Shown: positions 1 to 9,304 of the stretch, piece by piece
How positions within the stretch are numbered: the first letter of the stretch is position 1
Layout: every line of letters begins with the position of its first letter
Source of the DNA: Flavobacteriaceae bacterium
GTDB lineage: Bacteria > Bacteroidota > Bacteroidia > Flavobacteriales > Flavobacteriaceae
DNA length: 32,472 nucleotides
Reading direction: 5' to 3'
NCBI GenBank assembly: GCA_002697255.1
Contig: NZUH01000024.1
Span: 59,928 to 92,399, forward strand
Translations under genes and position numbers: made by a program
Notes under the pieces: generated by a model
Told to the model about the DNA's origin: nothing
Database searches by the model: none
The model's input: the letters and a program-made list of their open reading frames with translations, nothing else

Positions 1-10
1 ATTTTCTTTA

Positions 11-1837
11 CTAAATAGATTGCATTTTAACTAAATTACTATATATGCCCCCTTTTTTCATCAACTCATTATGCTTTCCAGCTTGAACAATCCGTCCTTT
101 ATTTAAGACAACAATCATATCAGCTTTTTGAATTGTTGATAATCTATGTGCTATCACAACTGATGTTTTGTTTTTCATTAGCTTATCCAAAGCATCCTGC
201 ACTAGCTTCTCACTTTCGCTGTCTAAGGCAGATGTAGCCTCATCTAAAATTAATATAGGAGGGTTTTTTAATACTGCTCTTGCAATACTTAATCTTTGTT
301 TTTGTCCACCCGAAAGTTTATTCCCTGAATCACCTATATTAGTTTCAATTTTTCCTGGAAGAATTTTAATAAATTCCCAAGCGTTAGCGATTTTCAAAGA
401 GTTTATAATTTCTTCATCAGTAGCATCTGGCTTTGCGATTAACATATTATTTTTGATTGAATCATTAAATAAAATGGAATCTTGGGTAACAAGGCCAATT
501 AGTTGTCTGAGAGATTTCTTTTTCAATTCACATATATTAATGTTATCAAAAAATATTTCTCCTTCATTTACGTCATAAAATCTACATATTAGGTTAGCAA
601 GAGTTGATTTTCCACTTCCAGATTGTCCCACCAAGGCAATATTCATGCCTTTAGGAATTGTAAGATTTAAATCATTAATGACTTTATCATTTTCATATGA
701 AAAAGACATATTTTTAATTGTAATACTATCGTTAAACTCATTGATTTCTCTTGCATTTTTTTCTTCAGATATAATGGTTCTATTATCAATTATTTCAAAT
801 ATTCTATCAGCAGCAGCAGTTGCTTTTTTTACCTTGTAAGTTGCTCTACTTAAAGATTTTGCAGGGGTCAAAATATTGTACGCCAATCCTAAATACACAA
901 TAAATGCACTTGCGTCTAATGAGTTTTCTTTCAAGACCATCATACCTCCAACCCATAAAACTCCAGAAATTGCTGTTATTCCTAAAAATTCGCTTAAAGG
1001 GCTGGCTAAATTTTTTCTGTTTAAAACACTGTTAGAAAATCTATAAAATCTATTAGTTGAATTCATAAATTTTTCTATGAACTTATTTTCAGCGTTAAAT
1101 ATTTTTAAGATTTTCATACCTGAAAGTGTCTCATCTACTAATGATATAAATTGACCTTGTTCTTTTTGTACTTTTAATGATTTTCTTCTTAAAGATTTAC
1201 CAACCAAAGAAATTACAAACCCACATAATGGTATAAAAATAATCACAAATATGCTTAATTTAGGACTGATTATAAACATTGATATCAGTGTGAAAATCAC
1301 CATAAGTGGATCTTTAACAATTAATTCAAAAATTGATAAGAATGAGTTATCTAACTCTTGAACATCTGAGGATATCCTTGCAACTATGTCTCCTCTTTTT
1401 TTCTCAGAGTAAAATGAAAGAGATAATCTTATAATACTGTTATAAATATCATTTCTTATATTTTTAACTACTCCATTTCTTAAGTAGGTTATAAAAAACA
1501 TTGATAAATAATTGAAAATATTTTTTAATAGGAATGTAATAACAATTATTCCTACCATAAACATCAACACATCATCACTCCCTTCAGCCTTTTTAACTGT
1601 AACAAAATAATTTAGATAGTCTTCAAAATAATTTACTAAATCTGAAACTCCATTCCATAACGGAGGGGTTGTTAATTGTTCAGTTTGATTAAAAAGAACT
1701 TTTAACATAGGAAATAAGGATATCATTGACAATGTTCCAAAAAATGCATAAAAAATATTTGATACAATGTTTAGAATAAAGTATTTTTTAAAAACCCACG
1801 CATATCCAAAAATTCGATTAAAGTAATTTGTTTTCAT
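11..1837 (-). CDS. msbA: ABC transporter, fused permease/ATPase (MsbA-like lipid/multidrug exporter)
   Basis: 608 aa; N-terminal TM domain, Walker A GQSGSGKST, signature LSGGQKQR, Walker B ILILDEATSALD, H-loop AHRLST. Confidence 0.9.
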   Translation of the reverse strand: MKTNYFNRIFGYAWVFKKYFILNIVSNIFYAFFGTLSMISLFPMLKVLFNQTEQLTTPPLWNGVSDLVNYFEDYLNYFVTVKKAEGSDDVLMFMVGIIVITFLLKNIFNYLSMFFITYLRNGVVKNIRNDIYNSIIRLSLSFYSEKKRGDIVARISSDVQELDNSFLSIFELIVKDPLMVIFTLISMFIISPKLSIFVIIFIPLCGFVISLVGKSLRRKSLKVQKEQGQFISLVDETLSGMKILKIFNAENKFIEKFMNSTNRFYRFSNSVLNRKNLASPLSEFLGITAISGVLWVGGMMVLKENSLDASAFIVYLGLAYNILTPAKSLSRATYKVKKATAAADRIFEIIDNRTIISEEKNAREINEFNDSITIKNMSFSYENDKVINDLNLTIPKGMNIALVGQSGSGKSTLANLICRFYDVNEGEIFFDNINICELKKKSLRQLIGLVTQDSILFNDSIKNNMLIAKPDATDEEIINSLKIANAWEFIKILPGKIETNIGDSGNKLSGGQKQRLSIARAVLKNPPILILDEATSALDSESEKLVQDALDKLMKNKTSVVIAHRLSTIQKADMIVVLNKGRIVQAGKHNELMKKGGIYSNLVKMQSI

Positions 1838-3543
1838 AAATTTATTTGGGCTGCTATTTCATTTAATTTCTTATCCAAAATCAAATTTACCTTTTTAAAC
1901 TCACTAATGCTTTTTATTTTTGAATTTACACTAATATACATTTTGATTTTTGGCTCAGTTCCACTAGGTCTAAGTATTAATTTGTAACCATCAACTGATT
2001 CAAATTCTATTACATTTGATTCAGGTAAATTTATTACTTCTGATTCTTGAGAAATTATATTTTTTCTGATAGAATTTAGATAATCACTAACATATTTTAC
2101 CTTGGATTTAGAAATTTGTGTCAGAGGGTTTTTCCTAAACTTTTCTATTAATTTATCTATTTCAATTTGACCTTCTTCACCTTCTTTAACTATTGAAACT
2201 AGTTTTTCTTTAAAATACCCATATTTACAATAAAGTTTAATAAGTTCGTTGAAAACGGAGGAGTTATTTTGTTTGTAGTATGACATCATCTCATAAGCCA
2301 GTAGACTAGCGGTAATTGCATCTTTATCTCTAATTTCATCACCAATCATCAAACCATAACTTTCTTCTCCACCAGCTATAAATTTTTGCTCTGGATGATC
2401 TTTTATCATTTTAGCTATCCATTTAAACCCTGTTAAACTTAATTTGCAATCAATATTAAAATTTTCTGCAATTTTTTTAACCATCGGTGTGGATACAATA
2501 GTAGATGCAATAAAATATTTTTTATTTAATTCTGTTGATTTACTTTTTAAACTTAACAAGTAATCAAAAACTAGTATCATTAACTGATTTCCGTTAACCA
2601 AAACCAATTCATTATCTAGGTTTCGAATTGCAACTCCTAACCTGTCTGCATCTGGATCTGTTCCAATAACCATATCAGCATTTTCAGATTTTGCAAGTTT
2701 TAATGCCTTATCCATAGATTCAACATCTTCTGGATTAGGTGAAAAAACTGTACTAAAATTTGCGTCTGGTATCATTTGAGATTTTTCAAACCTGGCATTT
2801 AAATAACCTGCTTTTTTTAAAAGTTTAGGCATGATTACAGATGATGTACCATGAAGCGCAGTAAAAACAATTGTGTTATTATGTCTTGTATTTACATTTT
2901 CATTTATTCCATTTTTAAGACAAATATTAATAAAATCATCATCAAACTCATCTTTTATAATTTCGATTAGTGAGTGATTACTTTTAAAATTTATGTGTGT
3001 AAAATCAATTTTATTAATTTCATTAATTAGTTTTTGATCAATAGGAGGGACAATTTGACCTCCATCACTCCAATAAACCTTAAATCCATTATATTTTGGC
3101 GGATTATGTGAAGCAGTCAATACAATTCCACAAATGCAATTTAATTTTCTTACAGCATAAGAAAGCTCAGGAGTTGGTCTTAATGAAGAAAATAAAAAAA
3201 CTTTTATTCCATTGGCAGAAAAGATATTAGCAACAATATCAGCTAGTTTTTGACTATTTTTTCTACAATCAAAAGCAATTACTACTTTTTTTGAAATATT
3301 TTTTTGTTTGTTTATAAAATTAGAAATTCCTTGAGTGTTTTTTCCAATTGTATATTTATTAATCCTGTTTGTACCAACACCCATTATTCCTCTCATTCCT
3401 CCGGTACCAAATTCAAGATTTTTATAGAATGAATCTTTAAGTTCTGATTCATTTTTTTTAAGATTTTCTAATTCTTGAATCGTTTTTTTATCAAATGGTT
3501 TTCTACTCCATTCATTAATATTTTCAATTATTATTTTACTCAT
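1834..3543 (-). CDS. phosphoglucomutase/phosphomannomutase family protein
   Basis: GTGGMRGIMG, catalytic-Ser TASHNPPKYNGFKVYW, metal loop GTDPDADRLG, sugar loop GGEESYG, C-terminal RPSGTEPKIK; overlaps the msbA-like start by 4 nt. Confidence 0.93.
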   Translation of the reverse strand: MSKIIIENINEWSRKPFDKKTIQELENLKKNESELKDSFYKNLEFGTGGMRGIMGVGTNRINKYTIGKNTQGISNFINKQKNISKKVVIAFDCRKNSQKLADIVANIFSANGIKVFLFSSLRPTPELSYAVRKLNCICGIVLTASHNPPKYNGFKVYWSDGGQIVPPIDQKLINEINKIDFTHINFKSNHSLIEIIKDEFDDDFINICLKNGINENVNTRHNNTIVFTALHGTSSVIMPKLLKKAGYLNARFEKSQMIPDANFSTVFSPNPEDVESMDKALKLAKSENADMVIGTDPDADRLGVAIRNLDNELVLVNGNQLMILVFDYLLSLKSKSTELNKKYFIASTIVSTPMVKKIAENFNIDCKLSLTGFKWIAKMIKDHPEQKFIAGGEESYGLMIGDEIRDKDAITASLLAYEMMSYYKQNNSSVFNELIKLYCKYGYFKEKLVSIVKEGEEGQIEIDKLIEKFRKNPLTQISKSKVKYVSDYLNSIRKNIISQESEVINLPESNVIEFESVDGYKLILRPSGTEPKIKMYISVNSKIKSISEFKKVNLILDKKLNEIAAQINL

Positions 3544-3608
3544 ATATGTTTATGAATGTAAAATTATGATTTAAGTTATTTTTCTGATAAATAAGCTTGT
3601 TAAATTAA

Positions 3609-4556
3609 TCACAAATTTATTTTTTTAGAAATTTTGTATTGAGCTTTTTTATTTATATTCTTCAGCATTAATTCTCCGATAAATCCCATTGAAAAAAATT
3701 GGCTTCCGATAATCATTGTAGCTAAGCTAATATAAAATTCAGGTCTTTCTGTTATTAACCTAGCCGCTGTATTTATGAAAAGTTTATCATAACCTAGATA
3801 AACAGCAAATATTAGTCCTGTAGTTAACATTATTAATCCAATTGAACCAAATAAATGCATTGGTCTTTTGCCAAAACTTGAAATAAACCATATTGTTAGA
3901 AGATCTAAAAATCCATATAAAAATCTGCTAGGTCCAAATTTTGTTTTACCATGCTTTCTCGCTTTATGATTTACAATTTTTTGACCAATTTTTTTATATC
4001 CTGCATTTTTAGCCAAAACAGGAATAAATCTATGCATTTCACCATATACATTTATATTTTTTATTACTTCTTTTTTATAAGCTTTTAATCCGCAATTAAA
4101 ATCATTTAGATTAATTCCAGAAGTTATTCTTGCAGCAAAATTGAAAATTTTTGAGGGTATATTTTTTGCTAATATGGAGTCAAATCTTTTCTTTTTCCAT
4201 CCAGAAACTAACTCATAATTATCATTTACTATCATGTTATACATTTCAGGAATTTCTTTAGGATCGTCCTGTAAATCTGCATCCATAGTAAATACTACAT
4301 TTCCTTCAGCTTTAATAAAACCTGCGTGAAGCGCCTGAGATTTTCCGTAATTTTTTTGAAATTTAATTCCTTTTATAAAATTTTTCTCATTTGATAATTT
4401 TTCTACTACTTCCCATGAGCCATCATTACTACCATCGTCGATAAAAATTATTTCAAATGAGAAATTATAAACATTCATTATTTCAATAATAGATTTAGAG
4501 AGCTCATTAATTGAATCTCTTTCATTCAGAAGTGGTATAACTACAGAAATATTCAT
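3609..4556 (-). CDS. family 2 glycosyltransferase with C-terminal TM helices (DPM1/GtrB-like)
   Basis: SVVIPLLNERDSI, FIDDGSNDGS, MDADLQDDP motifs; two hydrophobic C-terminal segments. Confidence 0.92.
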   Translation of the reverse strand: MNISVVIPLLNERDSINELSKSIIEIMNVYNFSFEIIFIDDGSNDGSWEVVEKLSNEKNFIKGIKFQKNYGKSQALHAGFIKAEGNVVFTMDADLQDDPKEIPEMYNMIVNDNYELVSGWKKKRFDSILAKNIPSKIFNFAARITSGINLNDFNCGLKAYKKEVIKNINVYGEMHRFIPVLAKNAGYKKIGQKIVNHKARKHGKTKFGPSRFLYGFLDLLTIWFISSFGKRPMHLFGSIGLIMLTTGLIFAVYLGYDKLFINTAARLITERPEFYISLATMIIGSQFFSMGFIGELMLKNINKKAQYKISKKINL

Positions 4557-4562
4557 TGATAT

Positions 4563-5078
4563 CTATGTTTTTTTAAAAATTAATGCTGGAAATACACCTA
4601 TAATAGCATTAATCACTAACACTACCATATAATTTAAAAATATATTCCTGTATGAGAAACGAGGATACTTTTGCATATCATCCAATTGTTTACTAATATC
4701 TTCACTGGCCTGTTGAAGTAATTCACCCATTTGTTTTTGTTGAATCATAAGTTCTTCATTAATTATTTTCCCAGCTTCAGGGTCAATAAATTTAAAAATT
4801 AAAAGATCACCAATGGATGCTATAAAATAACCAATGACAATACAAAGAAAATATGCTGTAAATGATTCTTTAAATGAAATTATTTCATTTTGTAATTTTT
4901 TGTTTTTGTAAATTGAGTAGATACCAAAACCCAACATAATAGGTACACAAGCCAATGATTGTACGCCATTATAAAAAAATTTTAAATCATACATATAAAT
5001 TAGTGCAGATACTACAAAGAGAATAGTTCCCAGTTTAATCCCTAGATCATATGAATTTTTTTTTAGTTTAGCTATCAT
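4563..5078 (-). CDS. DUF4199-like integral membrane protein
   Basis: 171 aa, four hydrophobic segments, Bacteroidota-type architecture; 6 nt upstream of the glycosyltransferase on the same strand. Confidence 0.7.
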   Translation of the reverse strand: MIAKLKKNSYDLGIKLGTILFVVSALIYMYDLKFFYNGVQSLACVPIMLGFGIYSIYKNKKLQNEIISFKESFTAYFLCIVIGYFIASIGDLLIFKFIDPEAGKIINEELMIQQKQMGELLQQASEDISKQLDDMQKYPRFSYRNIFLNYMVVLVINAIIGVFPALIFKKT

Positions 5079-5097
5079 ATAAAATGTATATATGCAT

Positions 5098-5105
5098 CAA
5101 ATATA
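5098..5105 (-). promoter_or_regulatory. putative -7 element (TATATTTG) for the DUF4199 gene
   Basis: minus strand reads TATATTTG, matching TAnnTTTG; no clear -33 at 19 nt. Confidence 0.4.
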
Positions 5106-5149
5106 CAAAAAGGATATTCCAAAAAAATTAAATTAATTATCATCAATTA

Positions 5150-5179
5150 TTGTTTAATATTAAAAAATCAATAAATTTG
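5150..5179 (+). promoter_or_regulatory. Bacteroidota-type promoter for rpmE2: TTG-N19-TAAATTTG
   Basis: TTG 5150-5152, spacer 5153-5171, TAAATTTG 5172-5179; ATG at 5198. Confidence 0.7.
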
Positions 5180-5197
5180 CACCTCAAAATTATTAGA

Positions 5198-5452
5198 ATG
5201 AAAAAAGGTATACATCCAGAAAATTATAGATTAGTAGCATTTAAAGATATGTCTAATAATGATATTTTTTTAGCAAAATCTACTGCTCAAACAAGTGAGA
5301 CCGTTTCTGTTGACGGTATTGATTATCCTCTTATAAAATTAGAAATTTCAAGAACTTCACATCCATATTACACTGGAAAAGCCAAGTTGGTCGATACCGC
5401 TGGAAGAATTGATAAATTCAAGACTAAATACGCTAAATTTAAGAAAAAATAG
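5198..5452 (+). CDS. rpmE2: 50S ribosomal protein L31 type B
   Basis: MKKGIHPENYRLVAFKDMSNNDIFLAKSTAQT...SHPYYTGKAKLVDTAGRIDKFKTKYAKF; start moved from the track TTG at 5150 to ATG 5198. Confidence 0.95.
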   Translation: MKKGIHPENYRLVAFKDMSNNDIFLAKSTAQTSETVSVDGIDYPLIKLEISRTSHPYYTGKAKLVDTAGRIDKFKTKYAKFKKK

Positions 5453-5472
5453 TGCTTATAATATAAATTATT

Positions 5473-5505
5473 AAGCCTCTCGATTGAATTGAGAGGCTTT
5501 TTTTA
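5473..5505 (+). terminator. intrinsic terminator after rpmE2
   Basis: AAGCCTCTC-gattgaatt-GAGAGGCTT perfect 9-bp stem followed by a T-run. Confidence 0.9.
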
Positions 5506-5534
5506 TACATTTATCTTCATCTCTATTTTAAATT

Positions 5535-5957
5535 ATGTCAGAAATAAATTTCAGAAAAATCGAAAAAAATGATCTAAATGAAGTATTAATTCTTTTAAAT
5601 CAATTAAAAGTAATGGACGTGTCAACGGTTAATTTAGATGATGCATGGAAAAATTTTAAAAACAACAACAGTTCAAACTCGATTGTTGGATTATTTAATA
5701 ATAAAATTGTTGCATATGGTAGCTTAGTCATTGAAAATAAGATAACAGGTGTTGTGGCCGGTCACATAGAGGATATTGTTGTAGATATTGAAGTGAGGGG
5801 AAAGATGATTGGAGTTTTACTCGTTAAGGAACTTATCAAAATTGCTAAAGCAAATGAATGCTATAGAATAACTTTATTCTGTAAAGATTCATTAGTTAAT
5901 TTTTATGCAAGAAATGGATTTGAGGTAAATAATATAGTTATGAAAAAATATCTTTAA
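5535..5957 (+). CDS. GNAT acetyltransferase resembling glucosamine-6-phosphate N-acetyltransferase (GNA1)
   Basis: GHIEDIVVDIEVRGKMIGVLLVKELIKIAK...CYRITLFCKDSLVNFYARNGFE; R-G-K-x-I-G CoA loop with the GHIEDVVV/CYKI-type context of GNA1. Confidence 0.8.
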   Translation: MSEINFRKIEKNDLNEVLILLNQLKVMDVSTVNLDDAWKNFKNNNSSNSIVGLFNNKIVAYGSLVIENKITGVVAGHIEDIVVDIEVRGKMIGVLLVKELIKIAKANECYRITLFCKDSLVNFYARNGFEVNNIVMKKYL

Positions 5958-7549
5958 TTTTTCCTGACTGTTCTTAGATCTAATAAATTTGTAGCGTTAA
6001 TTTTCATTCCTTTTATGTTTTTAGAAACAAACCTAATTACTTCATCATAAAAAAGCGGTACTACTATTGACTTTGAAATTATTATTGAATCCATTTTTTT
6101 GTATAGTTTAATTCTTTTATTCATATTATTTTCCTGTAATGATTGTTTGTATAGGTAATCATATTTTTCATCGTAAAAATGAGTATAATTAGGGCCATTA
6201 GGAGAAAAATTTTTACTGTAGAATAATGATAAATAATTTTCAGCATCAGGATAATCGGCAATCCAGCTAGCTCTAAAAAAATCTAATTTTCCGTTAGCTT
6301 TAGCTTGTTTAAGACTAGATGCTGGAATTACATCAATAATAATTTCAATTCCGATTTTTTCTAACTCTTTTTGTATGAATTCACAAAAGACCAAATAACT
6401 ACTAGTAGTGGTTAGTTTTATTTTAGCCAGTTCTCCATTTATTTTTTTAAATTCATTTACGTATTGTTTAGCTATTTTTGCATTGTAATTATTCGAATAT
6501 TTTTTTTCCGTGTAACCAGGTAAGCCATATGGGATAAAACCTCCGTATGCAGCAATTCCAATTCCATTTCTTAAATATTTAATCATTTTTTCTTTGTCAA
6601 ATCCAATATTTATAGCCTTTCTCAACAGATCAGATTTTATTATATTTTTATTTGATTCCATAAAAAATCCAAGATATTCTGTATTTAAAAATGGTCCTCG
6701 CATCATTAAAATATAATTTTTGTATTCCTCTTTTAGTTTACCGTTAAAATCGATTATTTCATCTTTATATGAATTATCAATACCTGAAATAAAATCAATA
6801 TTTCCTCTGACTAGCTGAAGGAATTCGCTTTGTTTTTCTGGTAAAAATGTAATTGACACAGCTTCCAGAAATGGTAGTTTTTCTCCATTTGCACTAGTTT
6901 TGAAGTATTCGGTATTTTTTCTAAGTACAAGTTTTATATTTTCTTCCCATCGCTTAAACTTAAAGGGCCCAGTTCCAATAGGATTTGATCTAAAATCATC
7001 TCCATAAAATTCAACAACTTCTTTAGGTACAACCGAGCAGTACTTCATTGTTAATATTCCTAAAAACGCATTAAATGGGATTTTTAAATTGATTTCAAAA
7101 ATGGAATCGTTTACTGCTTTAAAGTTTTTAACTTTATCCATAACCCATGCCCCAGGTGCTGCTATTTCTGGGTTAATTAATCTGTTAAAGCTATATTCGA
7201 AGTCGTGTGCTGTTACATTTCTATTTTTTAGTTTCGGATGTGGATGAAATTGAATATTAGTATCAATATGAAAAGTATATTTTTTACTGTCCTCTGAAAT
7301 TATCCATTTTTTGGCAATTGATGGGACAATATTCATTGAACTGTCCATTTCAACTAATCCGTCAAATAGTTGGTTAACTGCCCATATATTCGCTATTTCT
7401 TTTGCAAATATTGGATCTAGAGAACTAATATTTTTATGTTCATTATATCTAAATACGTTAACCTGATTGATTTTGTTGTTTTTTTCACAACTAAATTCAA
7501 TTACAGTTATAAATAATATTATCCATATAATTTTAATTCTAACTTTCAA
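5954..7549 (-). CDS. peptide/oligopeptide-type ABC transporter substrate-binding lipoprotein (SBP_bac_5)
   Basis: signal peptide plus lipobox-like EFSC; SSLDPIFAKEIANIWAVNQLFDGLVEMD, FSFNRL-type and GTGPFKFKRW motifs. Confidence 0.88.
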   Translation of the reverse strand: MKVRIKIIWIILFITVIEFSCEKNNKINQVNVFRYNEHKNISSLDPIFAKEIANIWAVNQLFDGLVEMDSSMNIVPSIAKKWIISEDSKKYTFHIDTNIQFHPHPKLKNRNVTAHDFEYSFNRLINPEIAAPGAWVMDKVKNFKAVNDSIFEINLKIPFNAFLGILTMKYCSVVPKEVVEFYGDDFRSNPIGTGPFKFKRWEENIKLVLRKNTEYFKTSANGEKLPFLEAVSITFLPEKQSEFLQLVRGNIDFISGIDNSYKDEIIDFNGKLKEEYKNYILMMRGPFLNTEYLGFFMESNKNIIKSDLLRKAINIGFDKEKMIKYLRNGIGIAAYGGFIPYGLPGYTEKKYSNNYNAKIAKQYVNEFKKINGELAKIKLTTTSSYLVFCEFIQKELEKIGIEIIIDVIPASSLKQAKANGKLDFFRASWIADYPDAENYLSLFYSKNFSPNGPNYTHFYDEKYDYLYKQSLQENNMNKRIKLYKKMDSIIISKSIVVPLFYDEVIRFVSKNIKGMKINATNLLDLRTVRKN

Positions 7550-7577
7550 AAGTTGATTGTCTTTAATAATAAATTAG

Positions 7578-7591
7578 TTGTAAATTTACAA
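7578..7591. promoter_or_regulatory. 14-bp perfect palindrome TTGTAAATTTACAA in a divergent intergenic region
   Basis: sequence equals its own reverse complement; lies between the SBP gene (-) and mtaB (+). Confidence 0.35.
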
Positions 7592-7610
7592 TCCTTTTAT
7601 ATTAAATCTA

Positions 7611-8972
7611 ATGACAACTAATAAAAAAGTAGCATTTCATACTCTTGGCTGTAAATTAAATTTCTCTGAAACTTCTACCATTGCTAGAACGTTTACGGGA
7701 AATGGATTTGAATTAACAGATTTTTCAAGTAAAGCAGATTTTTATGTTATCAATACATGTTCTGTTACAGAAAATGCCGATAAAAAGTTTAAGAATATTC
7801 TGAATAGAGCAAAAAAACTTAATCCAAATGCTTTTAATATAGTGATCGGTTGTTATGCACAACTTATGCCGAATTCTATTTCGAATATCCCTGGAGTTGA
7901 TTTAGTTTTGGGGGCAAATGAAAAGTTTAAAGTTGTTGAATACCTTCAATTATTGGATAAAGATAATTCGCTTGTTTATTCTTGTGATATTAATAATGTT
8001 AATAAATATGAAAGTAGCTATTCAGTTGATGAAAGAACTAGATCATTTTTAAAAGTCCAAGATGGATGTGATTATAAGTGTTCGTATTGTACAATACCAT
8101 TGGCTAGGGGTATTTCAAGAAGTGACAGTCTTAAAAACATCAAAATAAGTGTATCTAAAATATCTTCTAAAAATGTCAAAGAAATTATATTAACTGGGGT
8201 TAATATTGGTGATTATGGTAAAGGTGAATTCGGCAATAAGAAACATGAAAGTACATTTCTTGATTTAATTCAGGAATTAGATTTAACAAAAAACATTAAT
8301 CGATTTAGAATTTCATCCATTGAGCCAAACCTTTTAAATGATAAAATTATAGATTTTATTTCTCAAAGTAACCTTTTTGTGCCACACTTTCATATACCTC
8401 TTCAAAGTGGTTCAAATAAAATTTTAGGTCTAATGAGAAGAAGATATCAAAAGGAACTTTATGCAGATAGAATTAAATATATTCACTCTAAAATTAATGA
8501 TGTATGTGTAGGTGTTGATGTTATTGTTGGTTTTCCAGGGGAAACAGATGATGATTTTAAGGAAACTTATAATTTTTTATTGAACCTTAATATTTCATAC
8601 TTACATGTATTCACTTATTCTGAAAGAAATAACACAGAAGCTTCCATGATGGGTAATATGGTGCCAGTCAATGTCAGAAATCAAAGAAGTAAAATGTTAA
8701 GGTCTCTTTCTGAAAAAAAGAAAAGAGATTTTTATAATTCTCAGTTAACGAAAAATAAATCAATTTTATTCGAGTCTGAGAATAAGTATGGATATATTCA
8801 TGGTTATACTGATAATTATGTTAAAGTAAGAGTTCCATGGGATCCTAAATTATCAAATAAATTAATTAATGCTAAATTGGAAAATATTGATGATGAGGGA
8901 TTTGTGAGAATTAATTTTGATAATGAACAAAAAACTAAGAAGCTTTTATCATATTCTGATTCCTACAGGTAG
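7611..8972 (+). CDS. mtaB: tRNA (N6-L-threonylcarbamoyladenosine(37)-C2)-methylthiotransferase MtaB
   Basis: N-terminal GCKLNFSE / NTCSVTENADKK / GCYAQ cysteines and radical-SAM CDYKCSYCTIPLARG; VDVIVGFPGET. Confidence 0.93.
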   Translation: MTTNKKVAFHTLGCKLNFSETSTIARTFTGNGFELTDFSSKADFYVINTCSVTENADKKFKNILNRAKKLNPNAFNIVIGCYAQLMPNSISNIPGVDLVLGANEKFKVVEYLQLLDKDNSLVYSCDINNVNKYESSYSVDERTRSFLKVQDGCDYKCSYCTIPLARGISRSDSLKNIKISVSKISSKNVKEIILTGVNIGDYGKGEFGNKKHESTFLDLIQELDLTKNINRFRISSIEPNLLNDKIIDFISQSNLFVPHFHIPLQSGSNKILGLMRRRYQKELYADRIKYIHSKINDVCVGVDVIVGFPGETDDDFKETYNFLLNLNISYLHVFTYSERNNTEASMMGNMVPVNVRNQRSKMLRSLSEKKKRDFYNSQLTKNKSILFESENKYGYIHGYTDNYVKVRVPWDPKLSNKLINAKLENIDDEGFVRINFDNEQKTKKLLSYSDSYR

Positions 8973-9233
8973 TAAGGATTTGTATTTTCTGTTTTTTCTA
9001 ATAAACTTTGTTATCAGGGCAGCAGTGGGTACAACACTAATATTTCTGTCTCTTATTATATCTAATACTTCAGACATAAATTTATCTGCAAAAAGATTAT
9101 TATCATTATTTTCAGGCACCAAAATTTTTGTAAGAAAAATTTTTCTATCTTGAATCGAATATTCGATTATAGCTAAACCACCATCAATTTTTGTTTCAAA
9201 TTGTCTTAAAAAATTATTGTCGGTTATTTCCAT
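8949..9233 (-). CDS. short GNAT-like protein (NATD1/YjdJ family), apparently divergent
   Basis: 94 aa; GLAIIEYSI..KIFLTKILVPE....VLDIIRDRNISVVPTAALITKFIRKNRKYKSLL layout resembles the short GNAT family. Confidence 0.7.
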   Translation of the reverse strand: MEITDNNFLRQFETKIDGGLAIIEYSIQDRKIFLTKILVPENNDNNLFADKFMSEVLDIIRDRNISVVPTAALITKFIRKNRKYKSLLPVGIRI

Positions 9234-9304
9234 ATTAACAAAACTTTATAAAAAAGTTAATTGCAAAATTAATAAATTTAAACTAAATCAAATTTTTTAT
9301 ATAA

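Noticed and set aside
168-839. Plus-strand ORFs 168..578 and 645..839
   Set aside because: Antisense to the well-supported msbA-like ATPase domain; no recognisable domain; typical spurious shadow ORFs.
4872-4890. AAATGAAAT-t-ATTTCATTT inverted repeat in the DUF4199 gene
   Set aside because: AT-rich, single-base centre, coding; plausible by chance at this base composition.
8917-9153. Plus-strand ORF 8917..9153
   Set aside because: Shadow of the mtaB end and the antisense GNAT-like gene; no family signal.
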